Positions 1 through 7,758 of a stretch of DNA of 64,000 nt are shown one piece after another (position 1 is the first letter of the stretch; every line of letters begins with the position of its first letter). The notes below the pieces were generated by a model. The model saw nothing but the letters and a program-made list of their open reading frames with translations, made no database searches and had not been told where the DNA came from. The position numbers and the translations under genes were made by a program. The DNA is from Lentzea xinjiangensis (lineage in GTDB: Bacteria; Actinomycetota; Actinomycetes; Mycobacteriales; Pseudonocardiaceae): the NCBI RefSeq assembly GCF_900110955.1, contig NZ_FOFR01000012.1, positions 124,001 through 188,000 on the forward strand, given 5' to 3'.

Positions 1-65
1 TGGAGCAGGGCCCGGACGCCGCGAGGGAGGTGGCGACCATCGGGGAAGAGGACGCGGATGGCTGA
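1..65 (+). CDS. C-terminal tail of an unidentified upstream gene (partial)
   Basis: The frame whose codons start at position 3 is open from the window edge to a TGA at 63-65. It reads as an acidic Ala/Glu/Asp-rich tail ending EEDADG. It overlaps the ATG of the next gene by 8 nt, the usual arrangement of translationally coupled genes. Too little is present to name a family. The open frame could also be chance in DNA this GC-rich. Confidence 0.35.
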   Translation, partial: EQGPDAAREVATIGEEDADG

Positions 66-561
66 TGTGACGGTCCGCCCGGCGCTGGAGTCCGACCTGG
101 CCTCGATCGGCGCGATCACGGTCGAGGCCTACCGCGTCGACGGCTTCGTCGACGAGCACGACGACTACGCCACCACCCTCGCCGACGCGGCGTCCCGCTT
201 CCGCGAAGCGGAGGTCCTCGTGGCCGTCGACAGCGCGTCCGGCGAGGTCCTCGGCTCGGTCGCGGTCGTCCGCCCCGGCACGCCCTACGCGGAGATCTCC
301 CGGCCGGGCGAGGTGGAGTTCCGCATGCTGTCCGTCGCCACCGCGGCGCGCGGCAGGGGCGTCGGCGAGGCCCTGGTGCGCGCGGTGATCGGCAAGGCCC
401 GCGGTGCCGGCGCGAGTGCCGTGGTGCTGTCGTCGTCGGAGAAGATGCAAGCGGCGCACCGGCTGTACCGCAGGCTCGGCTTCACCCGGCTGCCGGACCG
501 CGACTGGCTGCCGGTACCCGGTGCCGACCTGGTCGCGCAGGCCTACAGGTTGCCGCTCTGA
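58..561 (+). CDS. GNAT family N-acetyltransferase
   Basis: A single-domain GNAT protein of 167 aa that would move an acetyl group from acetyl-CoA to an amine. The pyrophosphate-binding motif A is seen as ARGRGVGEALV around residues 97-107, followed by the typical late AHRLYRRLGF motif around residues 137-146 (motif B). The start ATG has a GGGGAAGAGG purine run upstream and overlaps a probable upstream gene. Nothing in the neighbourhood identifies the acceptor, so the substrate is unknown. The family call is firm; the function is open. Confidence 0.85.
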   Translation: MADVTVRPALESDLASIGAITVEAYRVDGFVDEHDDYATTLADAASRFREAEVLVAVDSASGEVLGSVAVVRPGTPYAEISRPGEVEFRMLSVATAARGRGVGEALVRAVIGKARGAGASAVVLSSSEKMQAAHRLYRRLGFTRLPDRDWLPVPGADLVAQAYRLPL

Positions 562-605
562 GCAACCCGGCCCGCGGTCGGGCGTCCACCGGACGGGGTG
601 CGCGA

Positions 606-1139
606 ATGAGACCGGCCGTCGTCCTGCTCCTGGTCCTGACCGCGGTGCTGCCGGCGGCCTCAGCCGCACCGGTGCACCTGCCCGGCCACGACCGGCGAGA
701 GGTGGAGCAACTGGCGCAGCGCTACCTCCAGCACCGCGCCGACAAGGTCACCGCCGTGGCGCAGACCGCGGGGTTCGGCGTCCCCACGACCGACCGGCTC
801 GCGGCGGAGCTCCGCACCGACGAAGCGAGGCTGGCCGCCCGCCGCGAGCGCCACGGCGACCTCCCGCACGGCGGCTACTCCCGCGCGGACGTCCGCACGT
901 CCGTCCGCCGGCTCACCGTCGACCCGGACGGCAGCGTCGTCGCGCACGTGCGCGAGCTGACCTCGTTGTACTTCGTGAAGAGCAACGCCGTGCCGCACAC
1001 GAGCTTCTCGATGTCCCACGTGCTGGTCTTCCAGCGCACCCGTGCCGGCTGGACCCTGGCCGAGGCGACGGTCCCACCCGGTGCGCAGTGCGGGATCCCG
1101 CCGGAGACGCAGTTCTGCGGCCCGGCGTCAGAGCGATGA
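606..1139 (+). CDS. Secreted protein of unknown function
   Basis: A 177-aa protein with a clear Sec signal peptide: MRPAV, then a Leu/Val-rich core, then cleavage near ASA/APV at about residue 21. The mature part starts with a helical, charged region (residues 25-80) and continues with beta-like segments. Two Cys near the C-terminus (QCG and FCG) could form a disulphide outside the cell. I do not recognise a family. Its last 12 bases overlap the end of the convergent SWIM gene, so the two terminate against each other. Confidence 0.7.
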   Translation: MRPAVVLLLVLTAVLPAASAAPVHLPGHDRREVEQLAQRYLQHRADKVTAVAQTAGFGVPTTDRLAAELRTDEARLAARRERHGDLPHGGYSRADVRTSVRRLTVDPDGSVVAHVRELTSLYFVKSNAVPHTSFSMSHVLVFQRTRAGWTLAEATVPPGAQCGIPPETQFCGPASER

Positions 1140-1553
1140 GATGATCCGCGCCCGCAACTTGAGGTCCCTCGCCGCCTGCTCGTGCAGCAGGTCGCGCAGG
1201 ACCTCGGCGGGCAGGGCTCTCAGCACGTCCTTGAGCTCCACGTCCTCGGCGTCCGGCGGCGGGACCGTCTCGCCGCGGTCCAGCAGCACCAGCCCGACGG
1301 CGACGCAGTGCTTGCAGAAGAACCCCTCCGACCCGTGCGGACAGGTACACGCCCCCACCAGATGCGTGCCGGACCACGACAGCTCCACCGCGTACGCGGC
1401 GTCGTCACCACCACGCACCCGCGCCGCCACGTGCCTGCTGTGCACCCGCAGGGACAGCACGGCGTCGCGGTAGGTCAGGCCGCGCCAGTACGACTTGGTG
1501 CCCGCGCGGTGCAGGAGCAGCTCGGTGGTGAGGGTCGTCGACACGGGGGTCAT
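1128..1553 (-). CDS. Short SWIM zinc-finger protein
   Basis: The 141-aa protein carries the SWIM signature CxC...CxH: C69, C71, C80 and H82 in CTCPHGSEGFFCKH. SWIM fingers bind zinc and occur in DNA- or protein-binding proteins. Actinobacterial SWIM proteins are usually several hundred residues long; here the finger is followed only by a charged helical tail rich in Leu/Glu/Arg (residues 100-141). No helicase or other partner lies next to it. It may be a stand-alone regulator or the conserved N-terminal part of a longer ancestral protein. The finger is certain, the role is not. Confidence 0.75.
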   Translation of the reverse strand: MTPVSTTLTTELLLHRAGTKSYWRGLTYRDAVLSLRVHSRHVAARVRGGDDAAYAVELSWSGTHLVGACTCPHGSEGFFCKHCVAVGLVLLDRGETVPPPDAEDVELKDVLRALPAEVLRDLLHEQAARDLKLRARIISSL

Positions 1554-1699
1554 CCAACCGGGTGACCACAGAAAGGATCAACATGCTCGCGGCGGGCCCA
1601 CCGCAACCCGGTGGAAGCCCGAGGCGCGCGACGTGAGCCGCGCTCGTCGAGGTGGTGCGGCGGTGAGCGACAACCGTTCGCCCACCGCCGAACCTCGCA

Positions 1700-1924
1700 C
1701 TAGCGGGTGGTCGTCTCCAGGTCGAGCAGCGTCACGGCGGCCCGGAAGTACTTGTTGGTGCCCAGGTCGCGCACCGTCTTTATGTTGAACGCGGCCTTGA
1801 GCTTCTCCGCGTCACCCGCGCTCACGCCCTGGAGCGCGTCGACGGGGGCGTCCAGGATCTCGCTGAGGGGGAGGTTCTCGTACTGCTTGTCGAGGAGCAT
1901 GTCGAGGTTCACGGTGACGGCCAT
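1700..1924 (-). CDS. Small conserved protein with helix-hairpin-helix-like segment
   Basis: A 74-aa protein, MAVTVNLDMLLDKQ... The region LQGVSAGDAEKLKAAFNIKTVRDLG (quoted: LQGVSAGDAEKLKAAF then IKTVRDLG) has the spacing of helix-hairpin-helix motifs that say 'this node, once reached, is in row'; such motifs often contact nucleic acid. I chose the ATG at 1924 because GGAGG lies 10 nt before it; an earlier in-frame ATG at 1933 sits only 1 nt from the same GGAGG. The role is unknown. About 145 bp without genes separate it from the SWIM gene. Confidence 0.6.
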   Translation of the reverse strand: MAVTVNLDMLLDKQYENLPLSEILDAPVDALQGVSAGDAEKLKAAFNIKTVRDLGTNKYFRAAVTLLDLETTTR

Positions 1925-2060
1925 GATCTTCATCCCTCCGGAAGTGGGGCGATCCGGGCCGATTCTGATGGCAGTTGGCGAAGCGCGCACCACGTAACGG
2001 CGGCCCGCGAAGCTCGTGCGGCGCGAAGAACCCCGCGGACCGCAACCTCGGCCGCTCCGA

Positions 2061-2183
2061 TCACCGCCTCCGGCGCGTGACCGCGACGACGACCACGCCC
2101 GCCACCGCGAGCAACCCGGCCACCCCCATCACCCAATCGCCCGCCACGAGGTCGGGCTGGGCGAGCACCAGGGCCAGTCGCAT
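2061..2183 (-). CDS. 40-aa single-pass membrane peptide
   Basis: A short frame encodes MRLALVLAQPDLVAGDWVMG, then one hydrophobic segment (VAGLLAVAGVVVVAV) ending in TRRRR, so the C-terminus should be cytoplasmic. The hexamer TAGCTT lies 6 nt before the ATG, which fits leaderless transcription. A GGAGG is present only 1 nt from the ATG, too close to act as a ribosome site. The gene is divergent from the BKACE gene. The function is unknown, and the frame is short enough that chance is possible. Confidence 0.45.
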   Translation of the reverse strand: MRLALVLAQPDLVAGDWVMGVAGLLAVAGVVVVAVTRRRR

Positions 2184-2189
2184 GCCTCC

Positions 2190-2195
2190 AAGCTA
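2190..2195 (-). promoter_or_regulatory. -10 element of a leaderless promoter (40-aa peptide)
   Basis: TAGCTT on the minus strand, 6 nt from the ATG at 2183. It matches the TANNNT pattern found before ten other genes in this window. Confidence 0.4.
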
Positions 2196-2242
2196 GCCCT
2201 TGGAGCAACGCGCGCACGATGTATGTGTGGGACCGTGGGACT

Positions 2243-2926
2243 GTGCTGCAAGCCTGTCTGAACGGCTCCCGCACAGCCGAGGAGCACCCGGCCCTGCCGC
2301 TGTCCCCCGAGCGCCTCGCGGAGGACGCGGCCGATGCCGCCGCGCTCGGCGTCACGTCGGTGCACCTGCACCCGCGCGACGTCATCGGTCACCGGACGCT
2401 GGCCGGGCCGGAGATCGCCACCACGATCGCCACGGTCAGGGCCGCGGTGCCGGGCATCGAGATCAGCGTGTCGACGGACGTGCCGGGCAACCGCGGCAGG
2501 CAGATCGCCGGCTGGGCGGCGCTCGCGGCGGGCAGGCCCGACGTCGCCTGCGTGCACGTGGGCCGGCCCGGCTGGCGCGACCTCGCCCAGGCGGTGCACC
2601 GGGCCGGCGTCGGCGTCGAACTGGTCGTCGAGGACCGCGTCCGGCTCGGGCCGGTGCCGGAAGGCGTCGCCAGGATCGTCGTCACGGCGACCAGGGACAC
2701 CGCGGAAAGCCTGCTGCAGCTCGTGGAACCGCTGGGTCTGCCGATCCTGTTGCACGGCAGGGACGACGACGCCTGGCCCGTGCTCACCTACGCCGCGACG
2801 CTCGAACACGACGTGCGCATGGGCCTGGAGGACACGCTCACCAAGCCCGACGGCAGGAAGGCCCGCAACAACGCCGAGCTGATCGCGATGGCCCGGCGCA
2901 ACCAGCGCAGCAGAGCCCCCGGTTAG
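2243..2926 (+). CDS. 3-keto-5-aminohexanoate cleavage-like (BKACE/DUF849) protein
   Basis: A TIM-barrel enzyme of the beta-keto acid cleavage family. Characterised members condense a beta-keto acid with acetyl-CoA and cleave it. The N-terminal QACLNGSRT and the metal-binding HLHPRD near residue 50 are seen. The C-terminal VRMGLEDTL block, also typical, is present. At about 227 aa it is shorter than the usual 270-300. I prefer the GTG at 2243 because family members begin shortly before this CLNG motif; an ATG at 2219 is also in frame. The substrate is unknown. Its stop overlaps the end of the convergent ACT-domain gene by 4 nt. Confidence 0.75.
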   Translation: MLQACLNGSRTAEEHPALPLSPERLAEDAADAAALGVTSVHLHPRDVIGHRTLAGPEIATTIATVRAAVPGIEISVSTDVPGNRGRQIAGWAALAAGRPDVACVHVGRPGWRDLAQAVHRAGVGVELVVEDRVRLGPVPEGVARIVVTATRDTAESLLQLVEPLGLPILLHGRDDDAWPVLTYAATLEHDVRMGLEDTLTKPDGRKARNNAELIAMARRNQRSRAPG

Positions 2927-3591
2927 TCCGGCAGCACGACCGCGACGATGCCGGCCAGGTGCGCCAGGCGGGCCACCTCGGCCGCGCGGAACATCGGGCC
3001 GCCGGGACGGCCGACGACCAGCACGCGGTCCGGCTTGCCCAGGGGCGTGGCGGCCAGTTCGGTGCCCAGCTCGCGCCAGGTCTCCGGCACCCACTCCTCC
3101 TCGCCGTCGAGCACCGTCGCGCGCTCCAGCGGGAACCACGGCACGTCCGCCATCCGCGTCTCCGGCGCCGCGGAGGAGGCGGTCAGGCGGTTGATGCCGG
3201 TGCCCTCCGGGCCGACGACGACGGCCCAGCCCGCGCGGATGATCTTCGGGACGCCCTCGGTGAAGACCTCGAGGCCCTTGCGCGGCTCCTCGGCGATCTC
3301 CTCGACGAGCTCCAGCTCGCGGTGGGTGTCGAGGATGCCGGCGTAGGGGCGCACGGCGTCGACCTCGACGCCCTCGACGGACTCGGCCGCCGTGATCAGC
3401 GTGTCGGGCAGCCGGCCGGACGGGAGCTCCACCACCAGGTCGTCGATGGCGAGGCCGGAGCCGCGTTCCACCACGTCGACGCTGAGTATGTCCGCCCCGA
3501 TCTCGCCCAAAGCCGATGCGACCGCGCCGAGGGTGCCGGGACGGTCCGGGAGCTGGACCCGGATCAGGAACGACAAGGTGAACGCCTCCAT
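2923..3591 (-). CDS. ACT-domain amino-acid-binding protein
   Basis: Residues 5-75 form an ACT domain (FLIRVQLPDRPGTLGAVA), the fold that senses amino acids in metabolic enzymes. The rest (about 90-222) is an unassigned domain with a GAF-like look (WAVVVGPEG, VLVVGRPGGPMFRAAEVARL). There is no catalytic motif, so it is likely a sensor. It is divergent from gatC. An ACT protein next to gatCAB is also known in mycobacteria (Rv3013), which supports orthology. The ligand is unknown. Confidence 0.8.
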   Translation of the reverse strand: MEAFTLSFLIRVQLPDRPGTLGAVASALGEIGADILSVDVVERGSGLAIDDLVVELPSGRLPDTLITAAESVEGVEVDAVRPYAGILDTHRELELVEEIAEEPRKGLEVFTEGVPKIIRAGWAVVVGPEGTGINRLTASSAAPETRMADVPWFPLERATVLDGEEEWVPETWRELGTELAATPLGKPDRVLVVGRPGGPMFRAAEVARLAHLAGIVAVVLPD

Positions 3592-3806
3592 AGCTCGTGC
3601 ACCGGACCCCGCGTCCTGTGCCGTTGCCGGTCGGTGATTCTCGCAGACGCATCGTCAACGCATGACCTGCTGTCCGCGTTGCGGAACGGTTAAGTTGAGA
3701 CGTCGGTCAACGACCGGGGCGGTAACCCGTTCGAAGGCGCGCCTGACCAGCCCATAGACTCATGGGGTTCCCGATTCGAATCCCGACCCTACGGGGGTTG
3801 ACAGGA

Positions 3807-4106
3807 GTGCCCAGCATCTCCCGCGACGAGGTCGCGCACCTGGCGAAGCTCGCCAGGCTGGCCGTCACCGAGGACGAGCTCGACTTGTTCGCCGGCCAGC
3901 TCGACGTGATCCTCCAGTCGGTGGCGACCGTGGGCGACATCGCCACGGCCGACATCCCGCCGACGTCGCACGCCGTTCCGCTGACCAACGTCTTCCGCGA
4001 GGACGTGGTCCGTCCGAGCCTCGGTCAGCAGCAGGCGCTCTCCGGCGCTCCTGAGGCCGAGGACGGCCGGTTCCGCGTGCCCCGCATCCTGGGTGAGGAA
4101 GCATGA
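3807..4106 (+). CDS. gatC: Asp/Glu-tRNA(Asn/Gln) amidotransferase subunit C
   Basis: GatC stabilises the GatA-GatB complex that converts Glu-tRNA(Gln) and Asp-tRNA(Asn) to the amidated forms. The protein is 99 aa, the normal size, with the typical [16 protein letters not shown] start and an RVPRIL end. The GTG at 3807 is used; upstream in-frame starts would add 15 residues that the family lacks. The stop overlaps the gatA start (ATGA), so translation is coupled. Confidence 0.95.
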   Translation: MPSISRDEVAHLAKLARLAVTEDELDLFAGQLDVILQSVATVGDIATADIPPTSHAVPLTNVFREDVVRPSLGQQQALSGAPEAEDGRFRVPRILGEEA

Positions 4107-5587
4107 CCAACGACCTGATCCACGCCACCGCGGCCGAGCTCGCCGCGAAGATCCACAGCGGTGAGGTCTCCAGCGTCGAGGTCACCCAGGCCCACCTCGA
4201 CCGCATCGCCGAGACCGACCAGGCCGTGCACGCCTTCCTGCACGTCGACGCCGAGGGCGCGCTCGCGCAGGCCCGCCAGGTCGACGCCGACGTCAAGGCC
4301 GGCAAGGTGGTCTCCCCGCTCGCGGGTGTGCCGCTGGCGCTCAAGGACGTCATGACCACCGAGGGCGTGCCGACCACGGTCGGCTCCAAGATGCTCGAAG
4401 GCTGGCTGCCGCCCTACGACGCGACGGTGACCCGCAAGCTCAAGGACGCCGGCGTCGTCATCCTCGGCAAGACGAACATGGACGAGTTCGCCATGGGCTC
4501 GTCAACCGAGAACTCGGCGTACGGCCCCACGCACAACCCGTGGGACCTCGACCGGATCCCCGGCGGGTCCGGCGGTGGCTCGTCCGCCGCGCTGGCCGCC
4601 CTGCAGGCGCCGCTCGCGATCGGCACCGACACCGGTGGCTCGATCCGCCAGCCCGGTGCGGTCACCGGCACCGTCGGCGTGAAGCCGACCTACGGCGGTG
4701 TCAGCCGTTACGGCCTCGTCGCGTTCTCCTCCAGCCTCGACCAGGCGGGCCCCTGCGCGCGCACGGTGCTCGACGCCGCGCTGCTGCACGAGGTCATCGC
4801 GGGCTACGACGAGATGGACTCCACCTCGATCAACGAGCCGGTCCCGCCGGTCGTCGCCGCCGCCCGGGAGGGTCTGAACGGCGACCTGACCGGTGTGCGC
4901 ATCGGCGTGGTCACGCAGTTCAGCGGTGAGGGCTACCAGCCCGGCGTGCTGCGCAGCTTCCAGGCCGCGGTGTCGCAGCTCAAGGAGCTCGGCGCGGAGA
5001 TCGCGGACGTCTCCTGCCCGAGCTTCGACTACGCGCTGCCCGCGTACTACCTCATCGCGCCGAGCGAGTGCTCGTCGAACCTCGCCCGGTTCGACGCCAT
5101 GCGCTACGGCCTGCGCGTCGGCGACGACGGCACGCGCAGCACCGAGGAGGTCATGTCGCTGACCCGCGAGGCCGGCTTCGGCCCGGAGGTCAAGCGCCGC
5201 ATCATGATCGGCACGTACGCGCTGTCGTCCGGCTACTACGACGCGTACTACGGCTCGGCGCAGAAGGTGCGCACGCTGATCACGCAGGACTTCCAGAAGG
5301 CGTTCGCGACCTTCGACGTGCTCATCTCGCCGACCACGCCGACCACGGCGTTCAAGATCGGTGAGCGCGCGAACGACCCGATGGCCATGTACAAGGCCGA
5401 CCTGTGCACCATCCCCGCGAACCTCGCGGGCACCCCTGCCATGAGCGTGCCGAGCGGTCTGTCCGATGAGGACGGTCTGCCGGTCGGTCTGCAGATCATG
5501 GCGCCGGCGCTGCAGGACCACCGCATGTACCGCGTCGCCGCCGCTTACGAAGCCGCCCGTGGCGCGTTCGGAGGTCCGTCGCTGTGA
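4103..5587 (+). CDS. gatA: Asp/Glu-tRNA(Asn/Gln) amidotransferase subunit A
   Basis: The amidase subunit (494 aa) hydrolyses glutamine and passes ammonia to GatB. The amidase-signature Ser-cisSer-Lys triad is visible: K81 in ALKD, S156 in the [10 protein letters not shown] loop and nucleophile S180 in [10 protein letters not shown]. Length and motifs are normal. It overlaps gatC by 4 nt and the following small gene by 4 nt. The genome therefore uses the indirect route for Gln-tRNA and/or Asn-tRNA, as most actinobacteria do. Confidence 0.97.
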   Translation: MTNDLIHATAAELAAKIHSGEVSSVEVTQAHLDRIAETDQAVHAFLHVDAEGALAQARQVDADVKAGKVVSPLAGVPLALKDVMTTEGVPTTVGSKMLEGWLPPYDATVTRKLKDAGVVILGKTNMDEFAMGSSTENSAYGPTHNPWDLDRIPGGSGGGSSAALAALQAPLAIGTDTGGSIRQPGAVTGTVGVKPTYGGVSRYGLVAFSSSLDQAGPCARTVLDAALLHEVIAGYDEMDSTSINEPVPPVVAAAREGLNGDLTGVRIGVVTQFSGEGYQPGVLRSFQAAVSQLKELGAEIADVSCPSFDYALPAYYLIAPSECSSNLARFDAMRYGLRVGDDGTRSTEEVMSLTREAGFGPEVKRRIMIGTYALSSGYYDAYYGSAQKVRTLITQDFQKAFATFDVLISPTTPTTAFKIGERANDPMAMYKADLCTIPANLAGTPAMSVPSGLSDEDGLPVGLQIMAPALQDHRMYRVAAAYEAARGAFGGPSL

Positions 5588-5781
5588 ACATCAAGAAGGC
5601 CAGGGGCCTGCTGGGTCTCGCCGGCGCCGTCGCGGGTGCGGCGGGCGCGTTCTCGGGCTTCCGGGCCGCACGGGCGAAGAACGACAAGCTGGCCCTGGCG
5701 AACGCGATCGCGAGCATCGCCGTGGCGATCACCGGCGCGGCTCTGGCCGTCCGGGCCCTGCGGAAGGACGAGTTGGCATGA
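5584..5781 (+). CDS. 65-aa membrane protein encoded between gatA and gatB
   Basis: This GTG-started frame overlaps gatA by 4 nt and gatB by 4 nt, so the three are probably translated as a coupled unit. The product has two hydrophobic Gly/Ala-rich stretches (about residues 8-26 and 38-57) separated by RAARAKNDK, suggesting a two-helix hairpin in the membrane or a small helical bundle. It ends in RALRKDELA. No known GatCAB subunit matches it. The tight overlaps on both sides make it very likely a real gene; its job is unknown. Confidence 0.75.
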   Translation: MNIKKARGLLGLAGAVAGAAGAFSGFRAARAKNDKLALANAIASIAVAITGAALAVRALRKDELA

Positions 5782-7280
5782 CCTCTCTGGTTGAGCTGAT
5801 GGACTACGACGAGGTCATCGAGAAGTACGACCCCGTCCTGGGCCTTGAGGTGCACGTCGAACTGCACACCAACACGAAGATGTTCTGCGGCTGCGCCAAC
5901 GAGTTCGGTGGCGAGCCGAACACGAACACCTGCCCGACGTGCCTCGGCCTGCCGGGCTCGCTGCCGGTGGTGAACGGCAAGGCCGTCGAGTCCGCGATCC
6001 GCATCGGCCTCGCGCTGAACTGCGAGATCGCCGAGTGGTGCCGGTTCGCGCGGAAGAACTACTTCTACCCGGACATGCCGAAGAACTTCCAGACGTCGCA
6101 GTACGACGAGCCGATCGCCTTCAACGGCTGGCTCGACGTGACGCTGGACGACGGCGAGGTCATCCGCGTCGAGATCGAGCGCGCGCACATGGAGGAGGAC
6201 ACCGGCAAGTCGCTGCACGTCGGCGGCGCCACCGGGCGCATCCACGGCGCCGAGCACTCGCTGCTCGACTACAACCGCGCCGGCGTGCCGCTGATCGAGA
6301 TCGTCACGAAGATGATCCCGGGCACCGGCCGCCGCGCGCCCGAGGTGGCCCGCGCGTACGTCACCGCCCTGCGCGACCTGCTCAAGGCGCTCGACGTGTC
6401 CGACGTCCGCATGGACCAGGGCTCGCTGCGCTGCGACGCGAACGTCTCGCTGTCGCCGAAGACCACCGGCGCGCTGGGCACCCGCACCGAGACCAAGAAC
6501 GTCAACTCGCTGCGCAGCGTCGAACGCGCCGTCCGCTTCGAGATGACGCGCCAGGCCGCGGTGCTCTCCTCCGGCGGCGAGGTGACCCAGGAGACCCGTC
6601 ACTTCGACGAGTCCTCCGGCAGCACGTCCCCGGGCCGCAAGAAGGAGACGGCGGAGGACTACCGCTACTTCCCGGAGCCCGACCTGGTCCCGATCGCGCC
6701 GTCGCGCGAGTGGGTCGAACAGCTGCGCGGCACCCTCCCCGAGCTCCCCTGGGAGCGCCGCGCGCGCATCCAGAAGGAGTGGAACCTCACCGACGAGGTC
6801 CTGCGCGACCTGGTCAACGCCAACGCGCTGGACCTCATCATCGCCACCGTCGAGGCGGGCGCGAAGCCGGACGAGGCCCGCTCCTGGTGGGTGTCCTACC
6901 TCGCGCAGCAGGCCAACACCCGCGGCGTCGACCTGCCCGACCTGCCCATCACCCCAGCCCAGGTGGCGCGGGTGATCGAGCTGGTGAACGCGGGCGCGCT
7001 GACCAACAAGCTCGCCCGCGAGGCCGTCAACGGCGTGCTGGCGGGCGAAGGCTCCCCGGATGAGGTCGTCGAGAAGCGCGGCCTGAAGGTCGTCTCGGAC
7101 GACTCGGCGCTGGAGAAGGCCGTCGACGAGGCCCTCGCGGCCCAGCCGGACGTCGCCCAGAAGATCCGCGACGGCAAGGTCCAGGCGGCCGGCGCCATCG
7201 TCGGCGCGGTCATGAAGGCCACGAAGGGCCAGGCCGACGCGGCCCGCGTGCGCGAGATCGTGCTCGCTCGCTGCTCGTAG
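5778..7280 (+). CDS. gatB: Asp/Glu-tRNA(Asn/Gln) amidotransferase subunit B
   Basis: The kinase/transamidase subunit (500 aa) phosphorylates the misacylated tRNA's Glu/Asp side chain and amidates it. The cradle domain opens with [13 protein letters not shown]. The zinc-binding Cys pairs CGCANEFG and CPTCLGLPG follow, and the [16 protein letters not shown] region ([15 protein letters not shown]) is intact. The C-terminal helical/YqeY tail (from about residue 390) is present. The ATG at 5778 overlaps the preceding small gene. A strong terminator follows. Confidence 0.97.
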   Translation: MTSLVELMDYDEVIEKYDPVLGLEVHVELHTNTKMFCGCANEFGGEPNTNTCPTCLGLPGSLPVVNGKAVESAIRIGLALNCEIAEWCRFARKNYFYPDMPKNFQTSQYDEPIAFNGWLDVTLDDGEVIRVEIERAHMEEDTGKSLHVGGATGRIHGAEHSLLDYNRAGVPLIEIVTKMIPGTGRRAPEVARAYVTALRDLLKALDVSDVRMDQGSLRCDANVSLSPKTTGALGTRTETKNVNSLRSVERAVRFEMTRQAAVLSSGGEVTQETRHFDESSGSTSPGRKKETAEDYRYFPEPDLVPIAPSREWVEQLRGTLPELPWERRARIQKEWNLTDEVLRDLVNANALDLIIATVEAGAKPDEARSWWVSYLAQQANTRGVDLPDLPITPAQVARVIELVNAGALTNKLAREAVNGVLAGEGSPDEVVEKRGLKVVSDDSALEKAVDEALAAQPDVAQKIRDGKVQAAGAIVGAVMKATKGQADAARVREIVLARCS

Positions 7281-7301
7281 ATACACAATCGACAGCAAAC
7301 T

Positions 7302-7339
7302 CACAAAGGGTCACCTGTTCGTGCAGGTGGCCCTTTGTG
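7302..7339 (+). terminator. Terminator of the gatCAB operon
   Basis: Stem of 16 bp (7302-7317 with 7324-7339, one G-T wobble) around a 6-nt loop TTCGTG, 22 nt after the gatB stop. Only a weak T-run follows, as is usual in high-GC actinomycetes. Confidence 0.85.
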
Positions 7340-7464
7340 ATCTTAGGCCGACCGAGTGGCTGTTAGCTAAATGAGACGTATACCTGTAGCCGTGTGTGCG
7401 AGCCTCTTCCTGCAACTCATCTGGGGGGATGAGAAGTATTAGTCCAAACGAGGGGGGAATCCTC

Positions 7465-7674
7465 ATGACTGTTCAGCGCGAAGGCTTTCTGGGTGACATT
7501 CTCGACAAGGTCAAGGACCTGGTCACCGATGACGACCGCAAGGACGAGAAGCGCGAGGAAGACCCTCCGCTGACGCCGGCGTGCTGTGGTGGCACGCCGA
7601 TCCCGCCGCTGGTGGGTGGAGGCGAGGGGCCGACCATGTTGCACGAGGTCACCTGCAAGAACTACAAGGCCTGA
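7465..7674 (+). CDS. 69-aa peptide with Cys-rich C-terminal segment, upstream of a CHAT protease
   Basis: The product has three parts: an amphipathic N-terminal helix (GFLGDILDKVKDLV, residues 7-20), a very acidic/charged linker (DDDRKDEKREED) and a Pro/Gly/Cys tail with TPACCGGTPIPPLVGGGEG and a further Cys in EVTCKNYKA. This leader-linker-core layout resembles ribosomal peptide precursors or small protease substrates, but no maturation enzyme is adjacent. The ATG at 7465 is preceded by GAGGGGGGAAT. The next gene, in the same direction after 84 nt, is a TPR-CHAT caspase-like protease, so substrate or partner of that protease is a fair hypothesis. No family is recognised. Confidence 0.6.
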   Translation: MTVQREGFLGDILDKVKDLVTDDDRKDEKREEDPPLTPACCGGTPIPPLVGGGEGPTMLHEVTCKNYKA

Positions 7675-7687
7675 TCACATTGCGTGT

Positions 7688-7727
7688 GCTGTCCGCTGGC
7701 TGAGCGTGTGCCTGGTTGGCGGACAGC
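7688..7727 (+). terminator. Hairpin between the 69-aa peptide and the CHAT gene
   Basis: GCTGTCCGC (7688-7696) and GCGGACAGC (7719-7727) are a perfect 9-bp inverted repeat with a 22-nt loop. The flanks GCGTGT/GTCACGC extend it imperfectly. It may reduce read-through so that the small gene is expressed above the protease gene. There is no T-run, so the function is an inference. Confidence 0.45.
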
Positions 7728-7758
7728 GTCACGCGGGTGCATGTGGTGTGATGATCAC

